Assembly (NCBI GenBank): GCA_019137255.1 | Contig: WPDH01000410.1 | Location: forward strand, 1 to 51,960 | Direction: 5' to 3' | DNA from: Corinectria fuckeliana | Taxonomy: Eukaryota > Ascomycota > Sordariomycetes > Hypocreales > Nectriaceae | Length of the DNA stretch: 51,960 nucleotides | In this document: positions 23,821 through 34,500 of the stretch, one piece after another | Position numbering within the stretch: position 1 is the stretch's first letter | Layout of the letters: every line of letters starts with the position of its first letter | Notes under the pieces: generated by a model | Told to the model about the DNA's origin: nothing | Databases searched by the model: none | The model's input: only the letters and a program-made list of their open reading frames with translations | Translations under genes and position numbers: made by a program

Positions 23821-25458
23821 TCACTTCAAGCGACGCCGCTTCGCACGCTTCCGGGGCGGCTCACCATCCTCATGCTCCGCTCGAGTTGGAGGACTACGGT
23901 CACCCTTTTCAATGACTTTAGACTCTAAGGCCTTCCAATAGTCATCCAACAACACGGGTGCGATCTGGCGGACGCGGGTCATAGGCTCCCAGCTTCTGTG
24001 TGGGGATCCAAGCCAAGCAATCTTCATAGCAAAGCCTCGGCCATGGTTGACATGGTCTTCGACTTCGGCTATGTACCAGACGTCGGACTCCATGACGTGC
24101 TGACGTCCATTAGGGAACCTGTCCCAGTACGTATAGGCGGCGTCGCGGCTCTCAACCTCGACGCTCTCCTCACGGCGCCAGACACGGGAGCCATCGGGCT
24201 GGGTCACCTGTAGGTCGAAGAGCTCGTCGGGGTTGCGGCGGCGATGGTTGGTGATGAAGATGGGTTCGACGACCTCGGGTGTGTGGTGGTCGGTAGGAGG
24301 ATCGCCACGCTCAGGGGAGTTGAACCTAGTAGGGGATTCATTACGCTCAAGTGAGTCGTGGTTGGCGAGAGCTTCAGCGTAATCAGGAGGGTTGGCTCTA
24401 GAAGGAGAGTCACCAAACTCAGGGGAGCTAGCTTTGGTAGGGGAGTGACCAAGATCAGGTGAGGGGTGGTTGTCAGGAGCATCACCGTACTCAGAGGAGT
24501 GGGTTCTGCCAGGAGAGCCATCGTACTCGGAGCCAAAAAGCTGAAAGTCGTCATCCTGGGAACGACCACAGTCAAGGCTAAAGGGCTGAAAGGCATCGCC
24601 CTCGGAGCGGCCATGCTCAGAGCGGCCTTGCTCAGGAGAGTTGGCTTTGTCAGAGTTGGCAGGAGAACTGCTGCCTTGAGAGCTGGCTCTGGGAGATGCT
24701 TGTAGGGCGCCGGGTACGCCGTTGGGAAACCTGATGGACAGAGGCGCTCGAGAAGGAGGCGTCAGAGAGGGAGGTGTACGAGATCGGGGTGTCCGAGAGC
24801 GAGACGTCCGAGAGGGAGGCACCCAAGGCTTGCGGTCAGGTTCGGGCGGGAAGGGTGGTGAGAAGTGTCTCATGGGATGGTGATGGCGAATCTTCTCTGG
24901 CCGGGTTTGGCTAACGAGGTCATCATCATCATCGCTGGTGGGGTATTCGTCGCCGCTGGTGGAGTATTCGTCGTCGCTGCTGTTCCCGACGTAGTCGCTA
25001 CTCGTGGCTTCTCCCTCTTCGGAGCCCTCTTCCTTGTGTGTTTCTTTGATATTCCGCTGCTCTTCGTCTCCTTCTTCTTCTTCTTCTTCTTCTTCAACAA
25101 TCTTGCTGAGGGTCCTGCGGTGCTCTCGGATGACGAGGCTCCCGGGCTGAATGGTAGGTGCACGTCGCGGAGACACGTCGGTATTCAGAAAGCCCGCATC
25201 GCGTCCGTAGCTGGGGCTTTGGATTTGGCTCAAGGTTATCTGAGCAAGCCTAGCCAAGTTGCTTGCTCCGATTCTCAGGGTGACCATCCGGCTTAGAGCA
25301 GGAGGGGCCGCGGAGGGTTCACCAGGACGATGTTTCCTGGGAGATTTGTAGAGCTGTTGACGGGTGTTAGCATGTCCTTTCCGAAGCAAAAAAGGTGAGA
25401 GAACAGTGAGTTGGGATGACCGAGGTTGCGGTTGGATTGCAGCAGTGTGACGTACCAT
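23821..25458 (-). CDS. Chromodomain-like protein with long acidic and repetitive disordered region
   Basis: The single frame from the ATG at 25456-25458 gives 545 residues. About 455-515 resembles a chromodomain: E-V-E-D-H, then F-A-M-K-I-A-W-L-G, then S-W-E-P and a final D-D-Y-W, the aromatic/acidic pattern that binds methylated histone tails. A basic K-R-A-K-R-R-R-L-K end may be a nuclear signal. The middle is low-complexity: a poly-Glu run from a (TTC)n repeat near 25075-25094, R-S-R-T-P-type repeats, and several degenerate ~14-residue repeats with S-P-E/D-x-G-D-S-P. Directly after the ATG stands GTACGT, and TGCTAACACCCGTCAACAG follows 102 bases later. This may be an intron of a length divisible by three, so the spliced and unspliced forms are both in frame. 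A nuclear chromatin role is inferred. Confidence 0.72.
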   Translation of the reverse strand: MVRHTAAIQPQPRSSQLTVLSPFLLRKGHANTRQQLYKSPRKHRPGEPSAAPPALSRMVTLRIGASNLARLAQITLSQIQSPSYGRDAGFLNTDVSPRRAPTIQPGSLVIREHRRTLSKIVEEEEEEEEGDEEQRNIKETHKEEGSEEGEATSSDYVGNSSDDEYSTSGDEYPTSDDDDDLVSQTRPEKIRHHHPMRHFSPPFPPEPDRKPWVPPSRTSRSRTPRSRTPPSLTPPSRAPLSIRFPNGVPGALQASPRASSQGSSSPANSDKANSPEQGRSEHGRSEGDAFQPFSLDCGRSQDDDFQLFGSEYDGSPGRTHSSEYGDAPDNHPSPDLGHSPTKASSPEFGDSPSRANPPDYAEALANHDSLERNESPTRFNSPERGDPPTDHHTPEVVEPIFITNHRRRNPDELFDLQVTQPDGSRVWRREESVEVESRDAAYTYWDRFPNGRQHVMESDVWYIAEVEDHVNHGRGFAMKIAWLGSPHRSWEPMTRVRQIAPVLLDDYWKALESKVIEKGDRSPPTRAEHEDGEPPRKRAKRRRLK

Positions 25459-27184
25459 GGCCAATGACCCAAGAAGGGACAGTCTGGATGCCTTGAGTCT
25501 CGGAATGAGAGCTCTGAGCTACTGGCAGCGTTGGCGGGACCAGTCGCTAATTGGAAAGGTTTGCAGCCTGATGATGTACCGTTGTGGTTTTATGTGGTTT
25601 TGTGTGGTCTTGTGTGGTTGTGCGTGGTTGTAAACAAGGCTGACTGACAGGCTGATGCGAACCGGGAAGGGGAAGGATGGAAGATGCGTCCTGGCTTTAT
25701 GACCAATACCGCTCGCTGTGCTTCCCCTTCATTTCAGCATTTCAGCATTTCAGACAATTTGGTTTGATTGGCCAAACTGTTCGTTCGTTCTTTGTTTGCT
25801 CAGCCGTGACGTGGCAAAAGTACCTTACCTTAGGGATTACTTACCTTACCTACTCAAGTACTTACCTACTTACCTAGGTAGGTATCTACTTAGGTGCAGA
25901 GAGAGGGCTGGCGCTCTATCATCCCGTTCCGTTACCCAACCTGAGGACGGGAGTGCACATGGATTTCCATCCCTTCCGTTTGTTTTAATTTTAGGCATCT
26001 ACCCGCTGTGATGCCAGCTGTTTAGGGGCCCCGGTAGGTGGCTGGAGACACTGGAGCAAGCGTGAGTACGCGCTAAGCCCACTACCGGGCCGCTAAAATC
26101 GGGGCGCGTCTGGGGGTCCAGGCCCGGGTGTGCTGCCTGGTATAAACCCCTGGTCCGCGGGCATCCATCCAGGCAGGGATCGATCTACCTACTGCAACGC
26201 AAAACAAACATCCATAGGTACGAGTAGATACTTCGTACAAACATCTGGATGGAGGCAGGTTAGGTACATGCTAAATTTCCCTGATAAAACATCCGCGTTA
26301 CACGGATATGAGAGTGGACATGGGAATAAACATGGACATGGGCTTGGGCTTGGGCTTGGGCTTGGGCCACAGCCAAAAGAGAGATTACATTCTTCCTAGA
26401 GCCCAGCCAGCCCAACACGCCAGGTTTTCCGGTGACGACGCCACGAGGCTGTCGGTGTAGAATTAGTCTGACCTGGTGTCTCACCGAGTGGCCAGACTCA
26501 GCTGGAAGAGATTCAATCTCGCACCTCCTTCGCCTGTGGAAGTGAAGGGCTGCTGCTGGTCTTCGCCACCCGCCAACCCGCGTTTGTACAAACAAACCGA
26601 ATACATAGATAGGTCTACTGTACATGTATAGGCTATATACCTGTGACACCCACCATTCGCAGCCATGCCGATCTGTTGGACTGGAGGTGCAGCAAATTTG
26701 TTGGTATCTTGCCTAGTTCCCACGACCTGCTGCTTCACATCCTGTGGGCAACCGTCACATATCATCCAGCCAATTTCCATAGCTCACAGTGCCCCCTCAG
26801 CTAAGACTCCCCCCTCCCCCCCTGACAAATGTATGTACCGCCATTTTCTCAGCAGCTATCCGTCGATGGGCTCCATCTTTCTCTGGAGTGTCGTCCAATA
26901 AAAGCATGGTTGTAGATACGGAGGGCCAACAAGGCCATCGCCACCGCGTTGCAGATGCTGCTGCAACCCCGCGAGTCGGGTTTCACAGCAGCCAAGAATC
27001 CAACCCTAGCCTCTCAAAACGACCTTGACCGCGTCGCTAGAGCGAGACACGGGCGACACAGAGTCGAATAGATGAGCTGCAAACGCCAGCGCGTCCTAGC
27101 ACTAGCACCCCGCCTCCTGCGCAGATGGAAGCCTCCGATGCTGTCGAGACTCAGCCCAGGTTGCTTAGGTGGGTGGGTGGTTGA
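25459..27184. other. Long intergenic region with simple repeats
   Basis: This 1.7 kb holds no supported gene. Near 25580-25635 it has a series of TGTGGTTTTG-like units, at about 25820-25895 a run of TACCT/ACCTT units ending in CCTAGGTAGG, and at about 26340-26366 a (GGGCTT)n repeat. The first part must contain the promoter of the chromodomain-like gene, the last part the 3' flank of the class II aldolase gene. It also marks the change from ordinary genes to the accessory cluster. Confidence 0.45.
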
Positions 27185-28096
27185 TCAATTCTTAAAGTCC
27201 CCGTTACTCAGCTCCTCCTCCAGATCGTAGTAGACCTGAAACTCGCAGTAGCAAATCTCCGGGTCGCTCTCGACCTGGAAATTGAAGTTTGCCTCCTCGT
27301 CGGTGATGAGAACCTTGGGAGACCCGTTGGCGGCCGCAGCTTCTGCCAGGAGCTGGACGCGACAGCTGCTCTCCATCGAGGTAAACAGAAATGCCGCCTC
27401 GTCGACCGTCCTTCCCACCGTAAGAAGCCCATGGTTGCGCAAGATGCATCCTTTCCCCAGCGGCCCCAACGCCGCTGCGATGCGGTCGCCCTCCTCGCTG
27501 CCCAGGACAACACCCCCGTAGCTATCGTAGACACCGTGGGCGTCGCCGCGGAACTTGCACGCGTCCTGGGTCAGCATCTCCAGCCGACGCCCGAATACCG
27601 ACCAGGCCTTGCCGTAGATGCTGTGAGAGTGGCAGATGGCGTGAGCATCCGGGCGTGCTTTGTGGACGGCCGCGTGGATGAGAAACCCGGCCGAGTTGGG
27701 AGGACGCATCTTGTTGCCGCCGATGACGGCACCGTCCAGGTTGACCAAGATCATATCGCTGACCCTGAGCAGTCCGAAGTGACGGCCCAGCGGGTTAGTC
27801 CAGAAGGCGTTGGGGAACTCGGCATCGCGAACCGAGATGTGCCCGCTCATTCCTTCGACGTATCCCTCGCGATGCCAGTGGCGAAACGCGGCCGTCATGT
27901 GCTCAAGCTGCCACTTGCGGTGGGAGACAAAGTCAGGATGCTCGGGGATCCCGGGCAATACGACGTCGCCGTGGGACATGGCTTGTAGAGGCGTCTTGTT
28001 GGCGAGTTCATTGCCGTGGCTGGTGTGTGATGCTTCCTTCGGCTTGACGCTAACGGCCTTGGTGGTGGTGGTGGCGGCGGTGGCTGAGGGAGCCAT
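27185..28096 (-). CDS. Class II aldolase/adducin-family protein
   Basis: An intronless gene of 303 residues. The frame is open further upstream, but the ATG at 28094-28096 starts the typical Ala/Thr-rich leader, and the upstream part is unlike the family. The class II aldolase/adducin fold is shown by G-M-S-G-H-I-S-V-R near 82-90, the metal-binding C-H-S-H-S-I-Y-G-K-A-W with H156 and H158, and L-R-N-H-G-L-L with H222. Family members are Zn-dependent fuculose-phosphate or ribulose-phosphate aldolases or epimerases; the fungal branch (similar to fission-yeast Mug14) has no firm substrate. All three zinc-ligand His are present, so it may be catalytic. It is next to, and in the same direction as, the short-chain dehydrogenase. 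Its promoter has three TCCGA/TCGGA sites within 51 bases. Confidence 0.88.
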   Translation of the reverse strand: MAPSATAATTTTKAVSVKPKEASHTSHGNELANKTPLQAMSHGDVVLPGIPEHPDFVSHRKWQLEHMTAAFRHWHREGYVEGMSGHISVRDAEFPNAFWTNPLGRHFGLLRVSDMILVNLDGAVIGGNKMRPPNSAGFLIHAAVHKARPDAHAICHSHSIYGKAWSVFGRRLEMLTQDACKFRGDAHGVYDSYGGVVLGSEEGDRIAAALGPLGKGCILRNHGLLTVGRTVDEAAFLFTSMESSCRVQLLAEAAAANGSPKVLITDEEANFNFQVESDPEICYCEFQVYYDLEEELSNGDFKN

Positions 28097-28523
28097 GGTA
28101 GTAGAGTAGTTGATAGTAAGTGAAGCCGATTTCAACAGTTGGAGTGGACGGCAGTTGACAGCTAGGATAGATAGATTGAGGGAGCGAACGAAGCAGAATG
28201 AAAGGTTCACAACTCGACATCCGCCACTGTACAAACGTCTGTTCAAGTAGGTACCCAGGTGCCAGGTAGGCCATTTCCTAGCGTTGCGCCTTCTAGAGAT
28301 AGGATAGACGCCCTCCATCTACATGCATGGTGCGTGAGCCTTCTTGATAGGTGACCATGTTATCTAATCGGCATTGATATCCGATCCGAGTGAGCTTGAA
28401 GTCGGGGTAATCGTCACTATTTAGGTCGGATATCCAAACCACCGGTGGGCTAGCCATTGACTTTCATAAACCAGCCTCGAACATCATATCCTCCTGATCG
28501 ATGCTTTATAACCCGACTCCAGC
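28097..28523 (-). promoter_or_regulatory. Promoter of the class II aldolase gene with clustered TCCGA sites
   Basis: This 427-base gap lies between the aldolase start and the stop of the short-chain dehydrogenase. TCCGA or its complement occurs at 28380-28384, 28385-28389 and 28426-28430. The outer copies form an inverted pair, ATATCCGA and TCGGATAT. Such half-site pairs are typical targets of Zn2Cys6 dimers, but which protein binds is not shown. Confidence 0.45.
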
Positions 28524-29521
28524 TCAAATTCCGTGGATTCCAACCTTCAAGAAAGTTTCCTCCTTGTCAATCCGCTCTCGGACAGGCCCAGCCTTCAACT
28601 CGTCGGTATCCCAGAGTGCCCACACGAACCTGCCATGGAGAAACTGGGCCTCGTCTGAGGCAGCCCAGACTGCAAAGTCGCCTGGAAGTTTGACTGACTC
28701 AATATCAGCATCTGTTCCCAGTCTCTATTCTCCGAGTTCACAAATACTCACTGTCATCCCAGGGCACTGCGTCCTTGTCGAAGGCCGACGACACAAAGTC
28801 GGTGTAGTGGAGGCCCGGGTTGAACGACACGACTTGCAGGTCAGTCGCCGCAATATCCTTGGCTGCCAGTTGGAGGAGAAGGGTGGCAGAGTTTTTTGTC
28901 GCCGAGTAGTTCGGCCATGGTGCGGCCACGGCGAAGTCATGCGCGGCATTGGTAGACAGATACACCAGAGACTGTGTTGCGTTAGCTGAGTATCCTCCGA
29001 GTTGCCCCCGCAATTCAACTTACGAGCTTCCGAGACGGATCTCTGCCCTTCTGCTTGTATAACCTCTCCGTCAAATCCAATGGAACCTTGACATTGACGA
29101 CAAACTCGTGCCACACTTTCTCCTTGCCGAGGCCAAGGATAGTATGGGCCGGCGAGATTGCAGCCGCACTGATAACCAGCACGTCGATGAGGATCCCGTC
29201 GTTCTGAAAGCCCGACCAGAGCTTCTCGACGGAAGCATCGTCGGCCACGTCGCATGCATACCCGAGCACCTGGACTCCCGGGTACTCTGAAGAGACCCGA
29301 GCCACAGAAGCGTCAAGAACTTCCTGGCGACGGCCAACGATGATGACCTTCGCAGCTCCCGCAGCTGCAAACGACTGGGTGATGCTGAAGCCAATACCCG
29401 TGGCTCCTCCAGCTACTAGGACCGTCTTGCCGGTCTGCGAGAGCTCGGGTCGAGATGGCGAGATGGCTGCATACGTTTCGTGATGGAGGACAGTTGTCAG
29501 GGTGCTACCGGGAAGGCTCAT
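28524..29521 (-). CDS. Short-chain dehydrogenase/reductase (NAD(P)-dependent)
   Basis: Three exons, 29521-29024, 28971-28752 and 28681-28524, give 876 bases and 291 residues. The Rossmann cofactor site is A-G-G-A-T-G-I-G at 37-44. The catalytic pair is Y188-S-A-T-K192, with S172 in L-S-T-N as the likely catalytic Ser. The usual N-N-A-G motif is replaced by I-S-A-A-A. The last exon encodes F-V-W-A-L-W-D and ends K-V-G-I-H-G-I, the C-terminus seen in fungal SDRs of secondary-metabolite clusters; without that exon the protein would lack its end. The start is the ATG at 29519-29521, since the frame further upstream begins only with a TTG. The substrate is unknown. A role in an oxidation or reduction step of the neighbouring NRPS-like pathway is an inference from position. 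Confidence 0.88.
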
Positions 29522-30667
29522 GATGGCTGCGGTCAAAATAGGCGAGGTAATATGAAATTGACGGTGAGTTCTGCTTTTTAATGGCTGGATAGAGTGATGG
29601 AGGAATAGATACTGCTTCTGGCTGAGTTGATCTCGTTCTACCCGAGGGCATCAATCTCTCTTATACCCTTTTGCCTCACCCTCGGGGGTAAGTTTCAACC
29701 ACTGTGAACCTCATTCACATGAGCCATATTGCATAATGATCCTCTTCTGATAGATGACAAATGAAGTTTGGCCCAAGATGTCATCAGTGAGGTTCCGCAC
29801 AATCCGACAGGCTCAAACAGTCGTCGCAAGTATGGGGCCTTATGATGAAGCCCGCTGACTTTCCGCACAACACCCGCACGAAATCCGCACAACTTCCGCT
29901 CGTCTCCCGCAATTGCTTAAAGCCAAGTACAAGTTTTCAATTGGCCAAGAAGCAATATATTTACCAAGTTAAAACACGCTCTTATACTCCGCGATGATAC
30001 CATCATCCAGAAGACAGAAAAGTACCAATATAGTCAAAATCCTGGACCAGTAGCTGGTAGAGGTATTCACCTCGCCATCCTGGAAGTAAAACAAAAATAC
30101 AGCGGGCTAGAGGTTCGTCTAGACTAACCAGAAGTGACATTCATGTAGGTGACTTACACCATGAGGGTTCGGCACTTGCGAGGATACGCTCATCAATTAC
30201 CAGCGGTGGGATAACATCAGCATACCCTTCACAAACGTGAAGATGCCGTACTATTTTGAAAATTCTCCGGGAGTGATAGGTGGTCAACCACCATGGAGCA
30301 CTTCAAGGTCTTATTTATTGATGGGAGTTTACGCATAATGCTTATCACCAGAGCAATTGTTGTACTCATCCTTCATCTACCATCATAGCTGCACTAATAT
30401 CTACCACCCTATGTATTGTAGTGCGTGACGTCCTTCTTTCCGATCAAAGGATGATCAGATCGCCTGTGCGGGGTCGCTTTGATCTTCTCAGTGAACGGTC
30501 GATGACGGAAGAACAATAGCAATTGTTCCACCAGTCAACGTGTAGAACCAGCTGCAGGCCTAGCTTTGAGCTCACAATAATATGCCTTAAAGTAAGACCG
30601 TCTCCTCCGTATCTGTTCTATGTGTTTTATTGTGTCGAAAACTGCCCTCAAATATTCCATCTACAGC
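29522..30667. promoter_or_regulatory. Divergent promoter region between the short-chain dehydrogenase and the PEBP gene
   Basis: This 1.15 kb region separates two divergently read genes and holds no supported coding sequence. The 5-mer CCGCA occurs five times between 29795 and 29911, a tight group upstream of the dehydrogenase. TCCGA occurs at 29803-29807 and 30439-30443. The remaining part is rather AT-rich and shows no feature I recognise. Confidence 0.45.
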
Positions 30668-31390
30668 ATGGCTCTCGAAGACTTTACAAAATCCTTGGCG
30701 ACCTCTGTCAAGGAAGCCAACCTAGTTCCTTGTTCTGCTGCCAGCATCATTCCAGACGGGTTCAAGCCCACGACGAAGCTCGAGGTAGCATTCAACGGTA
30801 GGGCCATTAACCTCGGTAATTTATTTCGCTCAAGCGAATGCAAGTTGGCCCCAAGAATCAACTTCAGCCCAGAGGTCAGCCACTCCAGGTCGATTGGTTT
30901 ATAAAGAGAAGACTCATCTGTCTGTAGGCCGATGCGACATCCGACACATCATACTTGTTGCTACTTGTCGATCCCGACGCACCGACGCCTGATGATCCAA
31001 AGTTCGCCTTCTGGCGCCACTGGGTTCTTCCCGGGCTAAAGGTGGCTAGTGAAAACAGTCAATCTGCTTCTCAGACCAAGAACGCTCTCACTGAGTACCT
31101 TGGGCCAGGACCGAAGGATGAGTGCGCATAACCACCTCTAATGAGGCCTGCGAAAGGCAATACTTCAAGTTCAGACGCTGACTATAATCTGAACCAGCTC
31201 CAAGCCCCATCGGTACTTGTTCCTTCTTTTCCGAGAGCCTGTTGGCCTTGCTCTGGCAAAAGAAGACGTAGGCGGCGAGGAATTCGTCCAGAGACGGTCC
31301 TTTGATCCTTCGACATTCGTTGAGAAGAACCAATTGCGCCTCGTGGGACTCAATTGGATGCTTGGGGCTGGGGATGGATGGAAAGAGTGA
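30668..31390 (+). CDS. PEBP-family protein (phosphatidylethanolamine-binding protein-like)
   Basis: Three exons, 30668-30874, 30928-31121 and 31198-31390, give 594 bases and 197 residues. The fold is recognised by V-D-P-D-A-P at 83-88, W-R-H-W-V-L-P-G with H100, and P-H-R-Y-L-F-L-L-F in exon 3, which together line the anion pocket of PEBP proteins. The C-terminus (V-G-L-N-W-M-L-G-A-G-D-G-W) matches fungal members such as carboxypeptidase Y inhibitors. The two donor sites (GTCAGC, GTGCGC) are weak, but each junction restores the frame and the family motifs. It is the only plus-strand gene of the 27-38 kb set and ends 123 bases from the stop of the NRPS-like gene. Its task in the cluster is unknown; PEBP proteins act as inhibitors, lipid binders or small-molecule-pocket proteins. 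Confidence 0.87.
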
Positions 31391-31513
31391 TTGTGAGGGC
31401 CATAGTTTAGTAACAATTCACCAATCTGGATGAAACTATTTCTCTAAGTCAACAAACCAACCCACAGCAAACAGTAAAGATTCCCATGACATGAGCTATA
31501 ATCTCGTCTCTCC

Positions 31514-34500
31514 TTAGACCCATTGTTTCTTCCAGCTGTTTACACACTTTGCAAGCAGTCCGCTAGTAACTACATCGTATCCATCCTGAATTGTCTTGCT
31601 CCTCTTCTCAGTTTCGCTTGTCTCAAACACTAAACCTCCCCTTCCTGGCTTGTCGTTGTCGTATTTCTCGGCGAAGAAGTCAAGCAACTTGACAGTTGGA
31701 TTCAGCTTGGGGTCTTGCTCGCCGTCTCGTAACTTCTGTACCCAATCTCTCTGGCTTACAATCTCGAATTGGAGCCCGGCCGCCGCCATGGCTGGCAGGA
31801 CGTCTTCAGTCCAGCGAACCGTTACAGGGTTTTGCAAGTGATATACCACGTCTACATCATCCTGTATCTGGAAGTATCCCGCTGTCTGGTCTCCAGAAGC
31901 TGAGAGTCCGCTGAGCTCGAGCACTGCTTGGGCGGACTTGTCAACGGGAAGCCATGAAGGCTTCTCATCTAGAGCAGGGAGAGCGCCAAGCGTCACAGCC
32001 GCGCGGAACATCAAAGGAACCGCCTCTGTCAGATTCCAGAAACCCATCTTGGAATCTCCGATGATCTGCCCAGAGCGCAGTACGCGCGCCTCCATACCAG
32101 TTCTCACAGCGGCAGCGTTGACAACATGTTCTGCTACCCACTTGCTGCGAGCATATCCCATGTTCTGCGCGTGTGCGGGATCTTTGACTAGAGTCTCAGG
32201 GACTCGGCCCGGCGAAGGGGTTCCCGCCGCGGAAGAGATAGAAGATATGAAGCTAAGTCGAGCAGGGCGGCTGAAGGGAACAGACAAGCAAAGGTCTAGG
32301 AGGTGGCGAAGTCCGGCAATATGGTGGGACTCAAAACTCTTGACTGTGAGCGTAAAGTTGACAGCCCATGCAGAGTGAATGACGGACGTCACGGTAGAGC
32401 GAAGAGCATCGTATGCATCCTGACCTAGACCAAGATCCTGAAGGCTGAGATCGGCAGGGAGAGCCGTGAACTTGGCAGAGTGATGATACGGAGATAAACC
32501 GCCTTCTTTGAGAGAATAGATGATGCGCTCATGCGCTCCGTTGTGGTGAGGAGTGAGTCCACGGGAATACAGTGAGTCAAGCACCCGCTCTTGGGCAACC
32601 GACGGCGACGAGGCTCGGACGAGACAGTAGACGTGACGGACTCGAGGAAGATCAATGAGTTGAGAAAGAATATGCGCACCGAGCGATCCGGTGGCGCCCG
32701 TCAAAAGCTGCGAGCTTGGTTAGAGTACTGCTCCAGACTGAATTATGCCTCAGATGGCCAACTTACCACGACCTCCCCATCGGGAACTTGGTTGCCACGT
32801 TTGAATGGCTCAAATTCCGAGTATTTAGCGACCAGCTCCTGCATAATCTCCGTTTCTGTCTTCTCTCGAAGCATTGATCCTGTTCTTAGAGAGTGGAGAT
32901 GAGCTGCCAACTGCAATACACTCGGGCGTTCAAAAACGACGTTAGATCCAGGGACCTTTCCACCCAGATCGAGCTCACGAACAATCTGGCCGCGGGCCGT
33001 AATTGCTTGGAGACTGTCAAGGCCAGCGGCGAAGAAGTCCATCTCCTCGGACAGGTTTGAGGTTCCAAGACACTCGGCAATTAGCTTCAACAAATAGGCT
33101 TGTAGCTCGGGCAGATCAAGAGCTAGACGGTCAGCATTCTCGGGATTTTCGAATTTCTGGTATGTCTCTTCAATGATGGTCTCAAAGTGCTTATAGCATG
33201 CCGCACGGATCGTAGTTCCCTTGTCGGTTCGAGGATACTCGGTGCCCACCGGCAGGATGTGAACCATTTCACGAGAAACACGCCCAAATTTCTCAGCCCT
33301 TTGGTTGGCATCCTGGATCGTTGGCCAGAGAGCCTCAAGAATCTCTTGGGAAGTCTTTTGGGTGGCATGGTCACTAGGGATGATAACGAGACCAGGGAAT
33401 GCTCGGCCGACCCCAAAAACGAGGCACTCTTGAACTAGCTCGTTCTGGCGAACGCGATGCTCGTAGGGCACAGGCAAGACCTTCTCGCCGTTGAAGAGGG
33501 TAACACGGTCGTCTAGACGGCCAAGGTATTTCCAAGCGTCTTCAATAGCTGGGTGTTTGACAAACGTATCTCGTGTGCGGAATGAGTTTGGTGGATCATC
33601 CGAGTTTGACGTCGTCTTGGTTGGCAGGCCGTCGAGAACCACAAGCTCGAATATGCCGGTAGTTATCTCGTCGAAAAAGAGATACGGTTTTGTCTTGGCC
33701 AAGGGACGGACAAAATTCCATGCCTTATCCGTGTCAGGGTCTCTGTTCGAGGTCATAAGCTGGCCCATTTCTGTGCTAAAGGATGTTAACGAGTGCCTCT
33801 GATCGTGTCTTTGTTGCAATTCGTGACTTACGCGCCGTAATGAGACACAACATTCACCCCATTCTGCACCAGTGTGTCTCCCAAGTCATCAGGGCAGCTA
33901 CTTCCGCCGAAGAGTACTAGCTTTGCCTTTGCCAGTTCTGCAATTCCCTCTGGGGTCTCAGCCAAGACTTTCAGAGCATAAGGCACGCAGTGGAAACTCT
34001 CGAAGTTTGCAGCATTCATCGCTGCCACGAGGTGTCCGTTTGTGAGAGGCAAGTTGGCGTTGTATATAGCCGTGCGCTTTCCGGTGACCATGCCACGAAA
34101 CATTGTCGAAAGTCCATGGTTGTGAAACAGAGGCAGCGTCACAAAGGCGCGCATTCCACTGCCTGTGGCGTAGTTGCTGAGGCATTGTCTGTGAGTCTGG
34201 TAGATCGGTTTTGGCAGACCAGTGCTTCCAGATGAATGCACAATAAACGCCACAGTGTTTTCTTCGTCGACTAGCTCGTTATTTCGCTTGAAGCGTGTTG
34301 AATACGACGAGTTATGTTGTGAGTCCGGGTTGCAAGCTAGGGGGAAGCTTTGAATGGCGTATGATCCTTGGATGCTTTCAACCACAGTCCTGAGCCTCGA
34401 TGCTGCAACAATTCGGGAACACTCGGTCTTTTCAAGTAAAGAGACGTATGCTTCCGTTGGGAGGCGAGTTGACAAAAACAGAACTGAGAAGCCCATTCGA

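Noticed and set aside
25820..25895. TACCT/ACCTT repeats as a possible telomere or centromere remnant
   Set aside because: The unit is not TTAGGG and is irregular; such runs are common in intergenic DNA of Sordariomycetes.
26339..26368. (GGGCTT)n as an internal telomere-like repeat
   Set aside because: The unit differs from TTAGGG and there are only about four copies.
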